The position numbers were made by a program, and so were the translations under genes. A model generated the notes under the pieces. The model was given only the letters and a program-made list of their open reading frames with translations, made no database searches and was not told the DNA's origin. Positions 1-9,200 of a stretch of 64,000 bases of DNA are shown piece by piece. The stretch's first letter is position 1. Each line of letters opens with the position of its first letter. This DNA is from Chryseobacterium lactis. GTDB taxonomy: Bacteria; Bacteroidota; Bacteroidia; Flavobacteriales; Weeksellaceae. The DNA lies in contig NZ_CP033924.1 of the NCBI RefSeq assembly GCF_003815875.1, positions 4,340,001 through 4,404,000 on the forward strand, in the 5' to 3' direction.

Positions 1-890
1 AAACGGAAAGGACCATCCACTGGCAGGAAGAGATCGGAATTGATGTACTGGTTCATGGAGAATTTGAACGTAATGATATGGTTGAATATTTTGGCGAACA
101 GCTTTCCGGATTTGCCTTTACCCAAAACGGATGGGTTCAGAGCTATGGAAGCCGTTGTGTAAAACCACCTGTCATTTACGGTGATGTACACCGCCCCCAT
201 CCTATGACGGTGTATTGGTCAGAATATGCTCAATCGGTGACAAAAAAATGGGTAAAAGGAATGTTAACCGGCCCTGTAACTATTCTTCAATGGTCTTTTG
301 TACGGGATGATCAGCCTCGCTCATCAACGTGTAAACAAATTGCTCTCGCCATTCGTGATGAGGTGAATGACCTTGAAAAAGCAGGGATCAGAATCATCCA
401 GATCGATGAACCCGCGATCAGAGAAGGTCTTCCGTTAAGAAAATCAGAATGGCAAACTTATCTGAAATGGGCCGTGGAAGCTTTTAGAATTTCGGCTAGT
501 GGTGTTGAGGATGCCACTCAAATCCATACCCATATGTGTTATTCTGAATTCAACGATATTATCCAGAATATTGCAGATATGGATGCCGATGTCATTACCA
601 TAGAATGTTCCAGAAGCCAGATGGAGCTGTTAAATGCTTTCGCTGATTTTAAATATCCGAATGAAATTGGCCCCGGTGTATATGACATTCATTCTCCCAG
701 AGTTCCTTCAAAAGAAGAAATGGTAGCACTACTGAGAAAAGCACAGGCGGTTATTCCCGCACAACAACTTTGGGTAAACCCCGATTGTGGACTAAAAACA
801 CGCCACTGGGATGAAACAGAGAAGGCTTTAAAAGCTATGGTAGAAGCCTCGCGAGAAGCCAGTCTTGAATATGCAGTTCAGGAAAAATAA
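1..890 (+). CDS. metE: Cobalamin-independent methionine synthase MetE, C-terminal part (5' end outside window)
   Basis: This enzyme transfers the methyl group of 5-methyltetrahydropteroyl-tri-L-glutamate to homocysteine, the last step of methionine synthesis, in the cytosol. The open frame enters at base 3, reading [20 protein letters not shown] and then a MetE-typical [15 protein letters not shown] stretch, so the window holds about the last 296 residues of a roughly 770-residue protein. The C-terminal barrel carries the expected zinc ligands: His and Cys in [10 protein letters not shown], Glu in ITIECSRS and Cys in NPDCGLKTR. The first in-frame ATG at 78 is internal. A terminator follows 21 bases after the stop. 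The missing N-terminal half and any upstream regulator cannot be judged here. The family assignment is secure. Confidence 0.96.
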   Translation, partial: TERTIHWQEEIGIDVLVHGEFERNDMVEYFGEQLSGFAFTQNGWVQSYGSRCVKPPVIYGDVHRPHPMTVYWSEYAQSVTKKWVKGMLTGPVTILQWSFVRDDQPRSSTCKQIALAIRDEVNDLEKAGIRIIQIDEPAIREGLPLRKSEWQTYLKWAVEAFRISASGVEDATQIHTHMCYSEFNDIIQNIADMDADVITIECSRSQMELLNAFADFKYPNEIGPGVYDIHSPRVPSKEEMVALLRKAQAVIPAQQLWVNPDCGLKTRHWDETEKALKAMVEASREASLEYAVQEK

Positions 891-910
891 AAAAAAATTT
901 GATTGTCATA

Positions 911-940
911 AAATCAGGGGATTAATCTCCTGATTTTTTT
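911..940 (+). terminator. Rho-independent terminator of metE
   Basis: Arms AAATCAGG (911-918) and CCTGATTT (929-936) extend inward by a short imperfect stem and are followed by a T run. The hairpin lies 20 bases after the metE stop and before the convergent gene that ends at 987. Confidence 0.8.
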
Positions 941-986
941 ATTATCACAATTTATATTCCGGGAGGTTGTGTAAGAATTCATCCGC

Positions 987-2438
987 TTAAAGTTTATTAA
1001 AGAACTGATAAATATCTATTTCGCTCGAAATGTTAAGGCGTCGTCGAAGCCTGCGCTTTCTTTGTTGGACAGATGTATGCAATATAAAAGTATAGCTGGC
1101 AATCTCTTTGGATGAAAAATTTAATTTTAGCATGGCACAAAATACAAGTTCTGAGCTTTCAAGATGAGGATTTATATCCATCAATTTGGTTATAAAGCCG
1201 GGATAAACCTCTTTAAACCTGGACAGAAATGAAGAATCATTCTTTTTTGCCAAATCCAAAATTTCTTCATAGCGTTTATCTAAAATTTGTCCCTGCAACT
1301 CAGTGGCTTTATTATGCAGTATCTCTCTTCTTATCTGTAAAGTCTTTACTTGTCTGTATGAATATATGATGATGATCAAACAAAGAATCCCTAAAGAAAT
1401 AATGGTGTACTGCATCCGTCCATGTTGTTTCTCATCATCCTTTTTAATCTCCGCGATAAATTTTTCCATGACTGGTTTAAGGATTGATTTCTGGCTATAT
1501 TCTATTTTTTCTTTTTCATGACTGTATAGATCTTCATAATAATGTGCTTTTTGTTTGTTTCCGATTTCTTTATAAAGCCTGGTCATCCAGCTATACAATT
1601 CTGAAAAATAAAAAGAACCATATACCTTGTTAATAGCATTAAGCGCCTGTAAAGATGCTAAATAATCAACCTCTGATTCTTTGTATTGATGTTGATTGAA
1701 ATAATATTTTCCTTTGATGAGATTAATATGATAATTAAGATAGTCCGGCTGATCAGCGATTTTATGAAGATCTACAGCATGTTGTGCTTTTTGCAAATAG
1801 GTAAAAGCAGAGTCAAGCTTACCTGATGTACGATAAAATTCTGCCATATCACAGAGAATCTCTGCCCGATCATCGGTAAGCTCTAGAGCTTTATGAAAAT
1901 AAGTTGTACAAGAATCTCTTTGGGAACTGAAATATAAATATGCCCCTCTATCTTTATAAAACAATGATAAATAGTACTTTTTTTGTTCTACATCTCCAAG
2001 CTGGCTAACGGTTTTAATAGCTTTGGCATTATAATAAAGAGAGTTATCATGCATATTAAGATACCTGCTCAATCTGGCATAAGATTCATGCAAAATGGCT
2101 TCAGTCCTAATATCGGGAAAGGTTTCGAGAATCTTTTCTGTTTTTTTTAATAGAAAAACTGCATACTTTGTGTTTCCGGACGAAATACTTAATTCTGCAA
2201 GATTAGTGTAGCATAGCATCTTATCCCGTTCATATCCATTTTGCTCTGAAATTTTTAAATATTCTCTCTGCAAATTAACATACTCCGTATATTTCCCTGA
2301 TTTTAATAGCTTATGACTTTCCTTTATTAATGACCAGCTCAATGTTTTATCCAGACCTTCTTTTTGAGAAGAATGGCAAGACAAAATTATACTAATAAGT
2401 AAGAGAAGCATACTGTATTTATTGATACTACTTTTCAT
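987..2438 (-). CDS. TPR-containing membrane-anchored regulator with C-terminal helix-turn-helix
   Basis: Probable regulator of 483 aa. The N-terminus MKSSINKYSMLLLLISIILS is followed by Cys, which looks like a lipoprotein signal (ILSC). Residues about 40-320 are helical TPR-like repeats (for example YFHKALELTDDRAEILCDMA). A single membrane segment at about 343-362 (TIISLGILCLIIIIYSY) is followed by a coiled segment and a LuxR-like C-terminal helix-turn-helix (LNFSSKEIASYTFILHTSVQ, then an RKRRLRRRL basic stretch). Bacteroidota commonly carry such TPR-TM-HTH proteins, in which the periplasmic repeats sense and the cytosolic domain binds DNA. It is divergent from the secreted serine hydrolase at 2871, a natural target candidate by inference. 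The ligand is unknown. Confidence 0.75.
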   Translation of the reverse strand: MKSSINKYSMLLLLISIILSCHSSQKEGLDKTLSWSLIKESHKLLKSGKYTEYVNLQREYLKISEQNGYERDKMLCYTNLAELSISSGNTKYAVFLLKKTEKILETFPDIRTEAILHESYARLSRYLNMHDNSLYYNAKAIKTVSQLGDVEQKKYYLSLFYKDRGAYLYFSSQRDSCTTYFHKALELTDDRAEILCDMAEFYRTSGKLDSAFTYLQKAQHAVDLHKIADQPDYLNYHINLIKGKYYFNQHQYKESEVDYLASLQALNAINKVYGSFYFSELYSWMTRLYKEIGNKQKAHYYEDLYSHEKEKIEYSQKSILKPVMEKFIAEIKKDDEKQHGRMQYTIISLGILCLIIIIYSYRQVKTLQIRREILHNKATELQGQILDKRYEEILDLAKKNDSSFLSRFKEVYPGFITKLMDINPHLESSELVFCAMLKLNFSSKEIASYTFILHTSVQQRKRRLRRRLNISSEIDIYQFFNKL

Positions 2439-2870
2439 TTCCCATCAAATGTTTTTTGTGTTCTTTTGATTACTAATTTCCTTTCTCTTTGATACGTTGC
2501 TCATACTCTTAATTATGAGTTTTTATGAGATAATTTCTATTTTAATATTACAAAATATATCAAAACAATAATCAAAATCTGAGAATAGCCTACTAATATT
2601 ATAATTTCAGTAAAAAAATAATTCACTATTTAGATACTTACTAAAAAAATAAAAGATTTTAAATCGAAATTAGTTTTTTATACTTCTGTTCGATCTTTAA
2701 AAATTTTAAAAAGAGGCCAATTTTGCTCATACTTTTTTTTATTATGACGTTAAGTAAAAAATTTCAATACACACTCAGAGACTATTTCATCCAGATTTAC
2801 TTGTAATCAGATTTGTTTTAATACCATAAAAATTTACCGTAGCTTTAACCTTATCAATAAACAGACTCAT
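2439..2870. promoter_or_regulatory. AT-rich divergent intergenic region
   Basis: These 432 bp separate the TPR-HTH regulator (minus) from the serine hydrolase (plus) and contain no convincing gene. There is a modest hairpin, CTCATA (2500-2505) with TATGAG (2524-2529), and a near-match to the -7 box, TAGCTTTA (2840-2847), about 24 bp before the hydrolase ATG. The region presumably holds both promoters, but none matches the consensus fully. Confidence 0.4.
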
Positions 2871-3941
2871 ATGAAATCTATTCTTCTTGGTATTAGTTTT
2901 TGTGTAAGCTTTTCTCTGCTATCAGCTCAAACTGATGGGGCGATGAAACAAACTAGACAAGATTCTTTTCTATCACAAAATGACAGAAATCTGGAACAAT
3001 GGCTGAAAGAAAATAAAATTCCTACTCTTGGACTTGGTATTATTAAAAACGGAAAAGTGGAGAAAGCTAAAGTGTACGGCGATTATCAGAACGGAAAATT
3101 TTCCCCGGATAATATGCGATTTAATGTAGCCTCATTAACCAAACCGGTTACCGCCATGATTGCTTTGAAACTGGCAAGCGAAGGAAAATGGGATATAGAT
3201 GAACCTCTTTACAAATATTGGACAGATCCGGACATAGCCAATGATCCCCGAAACAAAATGCTAACTACGAGACTTATTGTAAGCCATCAGACAGGCTTTC
3301 CAAACTGGCGTGCATTAAACCCAAATGGGAAACTGGGTTTTCAGTTTGATCCCGGGACGAAATATCAATATTCAGGAGAAGGTTTTGAATATTTACGAAA
3401 GGCTTTAGAAAATAAATTCCATAAACCTCTTAGTCAACTTGGACAGGAATTGATCTTTAAACCTTTACGAATGAAAGATACCTCTTATATCTGGGATGAA
3501 ACGACGGATGCCTCCCGTATTGCAATTGGATATGATAAAGATGGAAAAGCTTATGAACCTGTTAAAAGAGGAACAGCCAATGGTGCCGATGATTTGATGA
3601 CAACTGTTTCGGATTATAGCCACTTTCTAATTAGTGTCATGAATGGTGAGGGACTTTCTAAAAAGATTTTTTCGGAGATGCAAACCGGTCAGATAGCTAC
3701 AGAAAAGGGAAAACATTTCGGACTTGGGTTTGAATTGTATGATCTTGGGAATGACACCACCGCCTTGTCTCATGGTGGATCAGATGAAGGAGTACGAACT
3801 TTATTCGTGATTATTCCCAAAACTAAAGAAGGTATTGTCATTTTTACCAATAGCGACGAAGGAACTAAAGTCTATAAAAAGCTTCTCACTGATTTTATGG
3901 GAAATTACGGAAAGAAAATTGTTGAAATTGAAATGAAATAA
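2871..3941 (+). CDS. Exported serine hydrolase, beta-lactamase/penicillin-binding-like (class C fold)
   Basis: A 356-aa protein of the beta-lactamase-related serine hydrolase family. It begins with a signal peptide (MKSILLGISFCVSFSLLSAQ, cleavage after SAQ). The catalytic SxxK motif is S88-LTK-91 (NVASLTKPVT). The second-motif tyrosine is in KYQYSGEGFEYL and the third motif is HGG in LSHGGSDEG. Members include esterases, D-aminopeptidases, carboxypeptidases and true lactamases, so the substrate cannot be assigned; true AmpC enzymes have YxN and KTG instead of the YSG and HGG seen here, which argues for an esterase or peptidase. It is divergent from the TPR-HTH regulator. The product probably acts in the periplasm or at the cell surface. 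Confidence 0.85.
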   Translation: MKSILLGISFCVSFSLLSAQTDGAMKQTRQDSFLSQNDRNLEQWLKENKIPTLGLGIIKNGKVEKAKVYGDYQNGKFSPDNMRFNVASLTKPVTAMIALKLASEGKWDIDEPLYKYWTDPDIANDPRNKMLTTRLIVSHQTGFPNWRALNPNGKLGFQFDPGTKYQYSGEGFEYLRKALENKFHKPLSQLGQELIFKPLRMKDTSYIWDETTDASRIAIGYDKDGKAYEPVKRGTANGADDLMTTVSDYSHFLISVMNGEGLSKKIFSEMQTGQIATEKGKHFGLGFELYDLGNDTTALSHGGSDEGVRTLFVIIPKTKEGIVIFTNSDEGTKVYKKLLTDFMGNYGKKIVEIEMK

Positions 3942-4136
3942 GAAAATGCACCAGGGAAACTGATTATCCAATACACTTTTCATTAATAAAAATAAAATAA
4001 CCAGAAATTGTCTTTAAGGGAGCTAAGAGTAAGATAGACAGTCTTAAAAGCGGTAAAATAATTCTAACAGTACTTATCATTTCACATTAAAACAAATTAA
4101 TAATGAATAAGTTATGATTTTTTAAATTTAATTCCT

Positions 4137-4144
4137 TAATTTTG
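4137..4144 (+). promoter_or_regulatory. -7 promoter box for the KTSC protein gene
   Basis: TAATTTTG matches the Bacteroidota sigma-A -7 consensus TAnnTTTG and lies 25 bases upstream of the ATG at 4170. No clear -33 TTG is present at the usual spacing. Confidence 0.55.
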
Positions 4145-4169
4145 CACCCCGAAAATAAGGATAGATCAT

Positions 4170-4616
4170 ATGAAAAAACTTGGCGAACACAGAACACTTC
4201 TTGGAGTTGATAAAAATGTAACTTTAAAAGAATTAAAGACCATTTACAGGAATACGATGAAAGATACGCATCCTGATAAGTTTATCAATGACGAAGCCGG
4301 AAAACTTGAAGCAGAAGAAAAAAGTAAATCTGTGATTGAAGCCTATCATTTCCTGGTAAGCATTAATGCAGAAACTCAGGAGAAATATAAGGAAGAATAT
4401 ACTGAAACGATTACCAAATCCAATATTCAGGATTTTTATCTTGAAAAAGCAATATTGACGGTTCAGCATTTGAACGGAGAAATGTATGAATATATTGGTG
4501 TTCCAAGAAATACTTATATCAAAATGGTGAATGCGGATTCTCCAAGCCGTTTTGCAAGAAGACATATCTATGGAAATTTTATCTACAGAAAGTCCGGTGA
4601 GGCAATGGCAGATTAA
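4170..4616 (+). CDS. J-domain-like protein with C-terminal KTSC domain
   Basis: A 148-aa cytosolic protein with two parts. Residues about 5-70 resemble a DnaJ-type J domain: helix II LKELKTIYRNTMKDT leads into an HPD tripeptide (THPDKF), the motif that stimulates the DnaK ATPase. Residues about 82-144 resemble the KTSC domain, a short domain of unknown function often found alone or at the C-terminus of lysyl-tRNA synthetase-like or phage proteins (YEYIGVPRNTYIKMVNADSP, then SRFARRHIYGNFIYRK). It stands alone, with its own -7 box and terminator. The domain calls are made by eye; the pairing of a J domain with KTSC is the noteworthy part. Confidence 0.75.
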   Translation: MKKLGEHRTLLGVDKNVTLKELKTIYRNTMKDTHPDKFINDEAGKLEAEEKSKSVIEAYHFLVSINAETQEKYKEEYTETITKSNIQDFYLEKAILTVQHLNGEMYEYIGVPRNTYIKMVNADSPSRFARRHIYGNFIYRKSGEAMAD

Positions 4617-4638
4617 TTTTTCACATAAAAAATAAATG

Positions 4639-4670
4639 AAGACTTTCGGTGTATTCCGGAAGTCTTTTTT
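4639..4670 (+). terminator. Terminator of the KTSC gene
   Basis: AAGACTT (4639-4645) pairs with AAGTCTT (4660-4666), with additional CGG/CCG pairing inside, followed by a T run. It lies 22 bases after the stop codon. Confidence 0.8.
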
Positions 4671-4688
4671 TATTGTGAAAATGGAAAA

Positions 4689-4723
4689 ATAGTATGTTTG
4701 GCTAAAGCCGAGATTCATACTAT
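4689..4723. repeat. Palindromic REP-like unit with GGCTAAAGCC core
   Basis: Outer arms ATAGTATG (4689-4696) and CATACTAT (4716-4723) enclose the near-palindrome GGCTAAAGCC (4700-4709). The same core occurs at the left end of the adjacent IS (4735-4744) and three more times to its right. Confidence 0.6.
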
Positions 4724-4733
4724 AAAATTAAAC

Positions 4734-4761
4734 GGGCTAAAGCCTAGTGGTGTTCGGAAGA
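4734..4761. repeat. IS left inverted repeat
   Basis: 28 bp matching the reverse complement of 6065-6092 at 27 positions; the mismatch is at 4753. Its outer 12 bases carry the GGCTAAAGCC core shared with neighbouring palindromes. Confidence 0.75.
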
Positions 4762-4825
4762 TTTTTTCTTCCGATTTTCATTTTTGGTTACTTAAGTTTT
4801 ATCTTTGATAAGTATACTTATTAAT

Positions 4826-6046
4826 ATGTCCATTTTCAACGAACACAAAATTTCAGTTTCCCAGTTGTTAAGCTTTATTCCTGAAGCCCTTTTATCCCAT
4901 CTTTCAGCCAATACTAAAGTAGATCATTATTCTAAAGTTCTTCAAGGCAGAAAGATGTTTTATCTTCTATTATTTGCCATTACCAGCAGTGAAAAATTAA
5001 GCCAGCGAACACTGGAAGACACATTTAAAGATCCTGTATTTAAGGCTTTATTCAATCTTGATGAAACTGAAACTGTCAGACGCAGTTCTATTTCTGAGAG
5101 GCTTTCGAAAATCGATTCAGGATACTTTAAAGAAATCTACGATTGTATTTATAATATGTTCTGTGATTCCTATAACCCGGCAGAAAGAGAAAAATATGAT
5201 TTAATAAGAACAGATAGCACTGTTATTGGTGAAGCCGCTGGAAAATTAAAAGAAGGCATTGCTCAAAACGGAGGTAAGAAATTTATTAAGTACAGTGTCT
5301 TATTTGATGGACTACTTCCTTGTGGAGTTGAAATTTACAATACTCCCAAATACTGTGCAGAAGATAATGCTCTTTCTGAAGCTGTATTGCAACATGTGAA
5401 AAGAGAAAAAGAACATGCCAATATTTATATTATAGATAAAGGATTGGGTTCTGCCCAAAGAATGAAAGAATTTGATGATAAAGGGGTGTTTTTTGTTATA
5501 AGATCTAAAGAAAATAGAAAACATGAAGAAATAAAGTCTTTTATTGAAAAAGATCAGAATATCGACTTAGGAGAAATTGTACTGATAAAAGACAGTTTAG
5601 TAAAGCTATATTCGTCAAAACCTGTCCCAACTCAAAAAGGGAAAACTTATAATAAAGAGGAACAAATTGAAACACATTTCAGATTGGTTGTAGTAAGCAG
5701 CAAACAGCAACCTGAAAAAGAATTTTGGTTTCTGACCAATGACTTTCAAATCTCTGCAAAAGATATTGCGAATTATTATCGAAAAAGATGGGATATTGAA
5801 GTTTTTTTTAGATTTCTAAAACAGGAACTTCATGCAAGTCATCTTCTTTCACTCAATAAAAATGGTATAGAAGTAATGATTTACATGACTCTTATTACAG
5901 CTATGCTTATACTGATCTATAAAAAAGCAAATAATATAGGATATAAAACAGCCAAAAGAAGATTTGCTATGGAGATAAGAAACCTTGCCATATCCATATT
6001 AATAATAGGGGCAGGTGGAAATCCTGATAAAGTCTTTAAAACTTAA
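4826..6046 (+). CDS. IS4-family DDE transposase
   Basis: This 406-aa transposase catalyses cut-and-paste movement of the element. The catalytic triad is visible: first Asp in LIRTDSTVIGE, second Asp in YIIDKGLGS, and Glu in the IS4 signature Y-x2-R-x3-E-x6-K (YRKRWDIEVFFRFLK). A hydrophobic C-terminal helix (MIYMTLITAMLILIYK) is usual for this family. I start at the ATG at 4826 (MSIFNEHK) rather than the upstream TTG at 4805. The frame is intact, with no stops or frameshifts, so the element could be active. It sits between the KTSC gene and the RND operon, transcribed away from the former and convergent with the latter. Confidence 0.92.
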   Translation: MSIFNEHKISVSQLLSFIPEALLSHLSANTKVDHYSKVLQGRKMFYLLLFAITSSEKLSQRTLEDTFKDPVFKALFNLDETETVRRSSISERLSKIDSGYFKEIYDCIYNMFCDSYNPAEREKYDLIRTDSTVIGEAAGKLKEGIAQNGGKKFIKYSVLFDGLLPCGVEIYNTPKYCAEDNALSEAVLQHVKREKEHANIYIIDKGLGSAQRMKEFDDKGVFFVIRSKENRKHEEIKSFIEKDQNIDLGEIVLIKDSLVKLYSSKPVPTQKGKTYNKEEQIETHFRLVVVSSKQQPEKEFWFLTNDFQISAKDIANYYRKRWDIEVFFRFLKQELHASHLLSLNKNGIEVMIYMTLITAMLILIYKKANNIGYKTAKRRFAMEIRNLAISILIIGAGGNPDKVFKT

Positions 6047-6064
6047 AATAAAATGGTCGGACAT

Positions 6065-6092
6065 TCTTCCGACCACCACTAGGCTTTAGCCC
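6065..6092. repeat. IS right inverted repeat
   Basis: 28 bp complementary to 4734-4761 with one mismatch. It lies 18 bases after the transposase stop. Confidence 0.75.
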
Positions 6093-6200
6093 GCTCCTAT
6101 TGATATAGCATCATGGTATAGAACATTTTAGGAAAAGACATCAATAGAAATGGGCTTTAGCCCATTTACATGTCAAAAGATCCATTTGGCTTTAGCCAAA
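6081..6200. repeat. Cluster of GGCTTTAGCC palindromes right of the IS
   Basis: Three cores occur at 6082-6091, 6153-6162 and 6188-6197, two of them in longer palindromes: AAATGGGCT/AGCCCATTT (6148-6167) and TTTGGCT/AGCCAAA (6185-6200). CTATTGAT (6096-6103) pairs with ATCAATAG (6140-6147), so the first two cores form the base of one folded unit. The layout resembles REP/BIME elements. No coding sequence is present between the IS and the RND terminator. Confidence 0.6.
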
Positions 6201-6240
6201 ACTTAGATTCATAACCACAATTACTATTTCATCCAGAAAC

Positions 6241-6272
6241 AAAAAGCGCCTCAGAAATTCTGAAGCGCTTTC
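6241..6272 (-). terminator. Terminator of the RND efflux operon
   Basis: AAGCGCCTCAG (6244-6254) pairs with CTGAAGCGCTT (6260-6270) with one wobble. Read on the minus strand, it is followed by a T run. It starts 25 bases after the pump gene stop. Confidence 0.85.
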
Positions 6273-6295
6273 GGTTAATTAATTATAGGTTTAAT

Positions 6296-9200
6296 TTATT
6301 TGTCTAAATGTTTAGGCGTAAATCCGTCTTCATTCAGTTCTCTGTGTACGTATTCTGCTTTCATTTCAGCTTCATAGTCTACTTTGGTATCTTTCCCCAT
6401 TCTTCGTAGAATAGAATCAAATAATGAGTACACTACCGGTACGATAATCAAGGTAAGGAATAGAGACGATGTCAAACCACCGATTACTACCCATGCAAGA
6501 CCTTTGTTCATCTCTGCTCCTGCTCCGGTTGCCAATGCAATCGGTAACATCCCGAAGATCATCGCGATTGTTGTCATCAGGATCGGACGAAGACGGGCGT
6601 GGTTAGCCTGAATTAACGCATCATGGGTGGTTGCTCCCGCTGCTTTTCTTGCATTCGTAAAGTCAACGATCATAATCGCGTTCTTCGCCACAAGACCAAT
6701 CAACATGATCATTCCCAGCATCGTGAAGATGTTTAATGAATTAGCAGTCAAAGCAAGGATAACCATTACTCCGATCATTGCTAACGGAATAGAGAACAAT
6801 ACGACGAAAGGATACACAAAACTGTCATATAATGACACCATTACCAGATATACCAATACGATAGCTGCTAATAATGCAATCCCTAAGGTACCGAAACCTT
6901 CCTGCTGGTTTTCCATATCACCACTCCAGATATAATCTACCCCGATAGGTTTTTTACCATTCATAAATTTGGCTGCCCACTCGTTGGCAACGTCTCCAAC
7001 AGGTCTACCTACCGCTTTAGCTCTTACTTTTACTGAAGGAGATTTATCTCTACGTTCAAGCAAACTCGGCCCTGAACCCATTTTCACATCAGCAAACTGG
7101 CTCAGACGAACCTGCTGCCCTTGTGGGTTTGTAAACATTAGATTTTTAACATCATCAATAGATTGTCTGTTGACGTCTCCAAAGCGAATGTTAATGTCAT
7201 ATTCATATTCTCCGGCTTTGAATTTCCCATCAGTGTTTCCGTTAAATGCGGTTTGCATAGTCTGTCCTACACTTGAAACATTCAGGCCTAAAGAAGCCAT
7301 TTTATCTCTATCAAGAGTTACCTGTACTTCAGGGTTACCTGAGTCTGTAGATAATTCTGCATCTACTGCTCCGGGAACTTTTTTCAATAATTCCAGGATT
7401 CTTGTCGCTTCTTTTACAGCCGTTGCATTATCCGGAGCGGTTACTACCATTTCAATCGGAGCATTTTCCGCCCCCATGATACCGATCGGAGCTGTTTTAA
7501 ATTCAACACCTGTGAATTTCTCTTCTAATGCTCTTTTTACTTTTGCAGCTTTGATGTTTGTACTTTCCGAACGTTCAGATTTATCTGTTAAATTTACCTG
7601 AACCTCTGATTGGTACGTTGTCGCCTGAGCTCCACCAAAACCTGTTGATTGCTGACCAACTGTTGTAATTAAGTCTACAACGTCTTTATCATTTCTCAAA
7701 TACTTCTCTACATCCAGCGTCAATTGGTTGGTCTTTTCAATGGTAGCATCTTTCGAAAGCTCCATTTGTACCAGGAACTGACCACGGTCAATCGGTGGGA
7801 AGAACTCTCCTCCAATGAACCCGAATATTACCAGTGAGAATGAACTGATCAAAACAATGAACGTAATTACTACTGTTGAAATTCTTCTTAATGTTGTTTT
7901 CAAACACCATTCAAGAATGCCAGTAATCCAGTGAGTAAATTTGTCAATAAGACTTTCAAACCAAAGGATAAATTTCTCGAACCAGTTTTTACCTGTCAGG
8001 TGCTCCAGTTTACCAAATCTTGAAGATAACCAAGGAATAATAGTAAATGAGGCCAACAATGATAATAAGGTTGCAATAACCACCGTGACGCAGAACTGAG
8101 CCAAAATATTAGCAACAAGACCCGAACTCATCGCAATCGGTAAGAATACCACTACAATTACCAAGGTAATCGCCGCTACTGTAAATCCGATTTCCGAAGC
8201 TCCGTCATAGGCTGCCCTGATCTTACTTTTACCCATTTCCATGTGACGGTAAATGTTTTCAAGTACCACAATCGCATCATCCACCAGAATACCTACCACA
8301 AGCGAAAGTCCCAGTAAACTCATTAAGTTCAATGTATATCCCATCAAATTCATTCCGATGAACGCTGCTACCAATGAAGCAGGGATGGAAACCATTACAA
8401 TAAATGCATTTCTGATACTGTGAAGGAACAATAGCATTACAATTGCTACAAGAATAATCGCCAGGAATAAGTCGAAAATAACGTGGTTAGCTGATTCCAG
8501 GGTAAAATCTGTAGTATCATTTACTACTTTTACTTTTATTCCCTGAATTTTATATGCTTCTTCTACTGTTTTAATTGTTTTCTGAACACTTTCAGATACA
8601 GCCACCGCGTTGGCGTCAGACTGCTTTTTAACCTGCATTAAAATCGTTGGAAACTGATTGAATCTTGCTACTTTTTCAACATCTTTCTGAGAGTCAAAAA
8701 CCGTTGCAACATCAGATAAACGCACCTGAGCTCCATTTTTATTGGAAACAACAAGGCTGTTCATTTCTGCAATCGACTTATATTTTCCGGATAATCTGAT
8801 CGTAGATTTTGTAGTTCTGGTTTTCAAACTTCCTGTAGGGAAATCTAAGTTTGAGGCCAAAATCGCCTGCTGCACATCACCAATTGAAAGGCCATACCCC
8901 TGTAATTTTTTCTCATCAAGATTCACCTGAATTTCTCTTTCCTGACCTCCTACAAGATCAACCTGTGCAACCCCATTCACACGGGAGAAAATCGGTTCGA
9001 TCTTTTTATCTAATAGGTCATAAAGGTCTTTACTATTCAGTTTATCAGATGAGATACTCATCGTGATAATGGGTAAGTCATCTAAAGAGAATTTATTCAG
9101 TGATGGTGCTTTCACGTCTTTAGGGAAATCTGCCAGAATAGCATTTACCTTACGTTGTGCATCATTTAAAGCAAAATCTACATCAGCTCCGTTATTCAGC

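Larger units (their letters stand above)
4734..6092 (+). mobile_element. IS4-type insertion sequence, apparently intact (1359 bp)
   Basis: An intact DDE transposase gene is bounded by imperfect inverted repeats at 4734-4761 and 6065-6092 that agree at 27 of 28 positions (GGGCTAAAGCCTAGTGGTG, one mismatch, then TCGGAAGA). Each end also folds: TCGGAAGA/TCTTCCGA at 4754-4774, and GGTCGG/CCGACC at 6055-6074. The left hairpin could stop outside transcription from entering the transposase and the right one could end it. No clear target duplication is visible next to these ends, so the exact boundaries are uncertain, especially because the outermost bases also match the surrounding GGCTWWAGCC repeats. 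Confidence 0.8.

Noticed and set aside
2871..3941. Calling the serine hydrolase an AmpC resistance enzyme
   Set aside because: The second and third motifs are YSG and HGG rather than YxN and KTG, so antibiotic hydrolysis cannot be claimed.
4805..4825. TTG start of the transposase
   Set aside because: The ATG at 4826 gives the normal family start (MSIFNEH); the added residues are hydrophobic and not characteristic.
6969..7601. 210-codon plus-strand frame opposite the RND pump
   Set aside because: The pump gene is complete and conserved on the other strand; the plus frame is rich in Ser, Pro and Thr, as expected of an antisense shadow.
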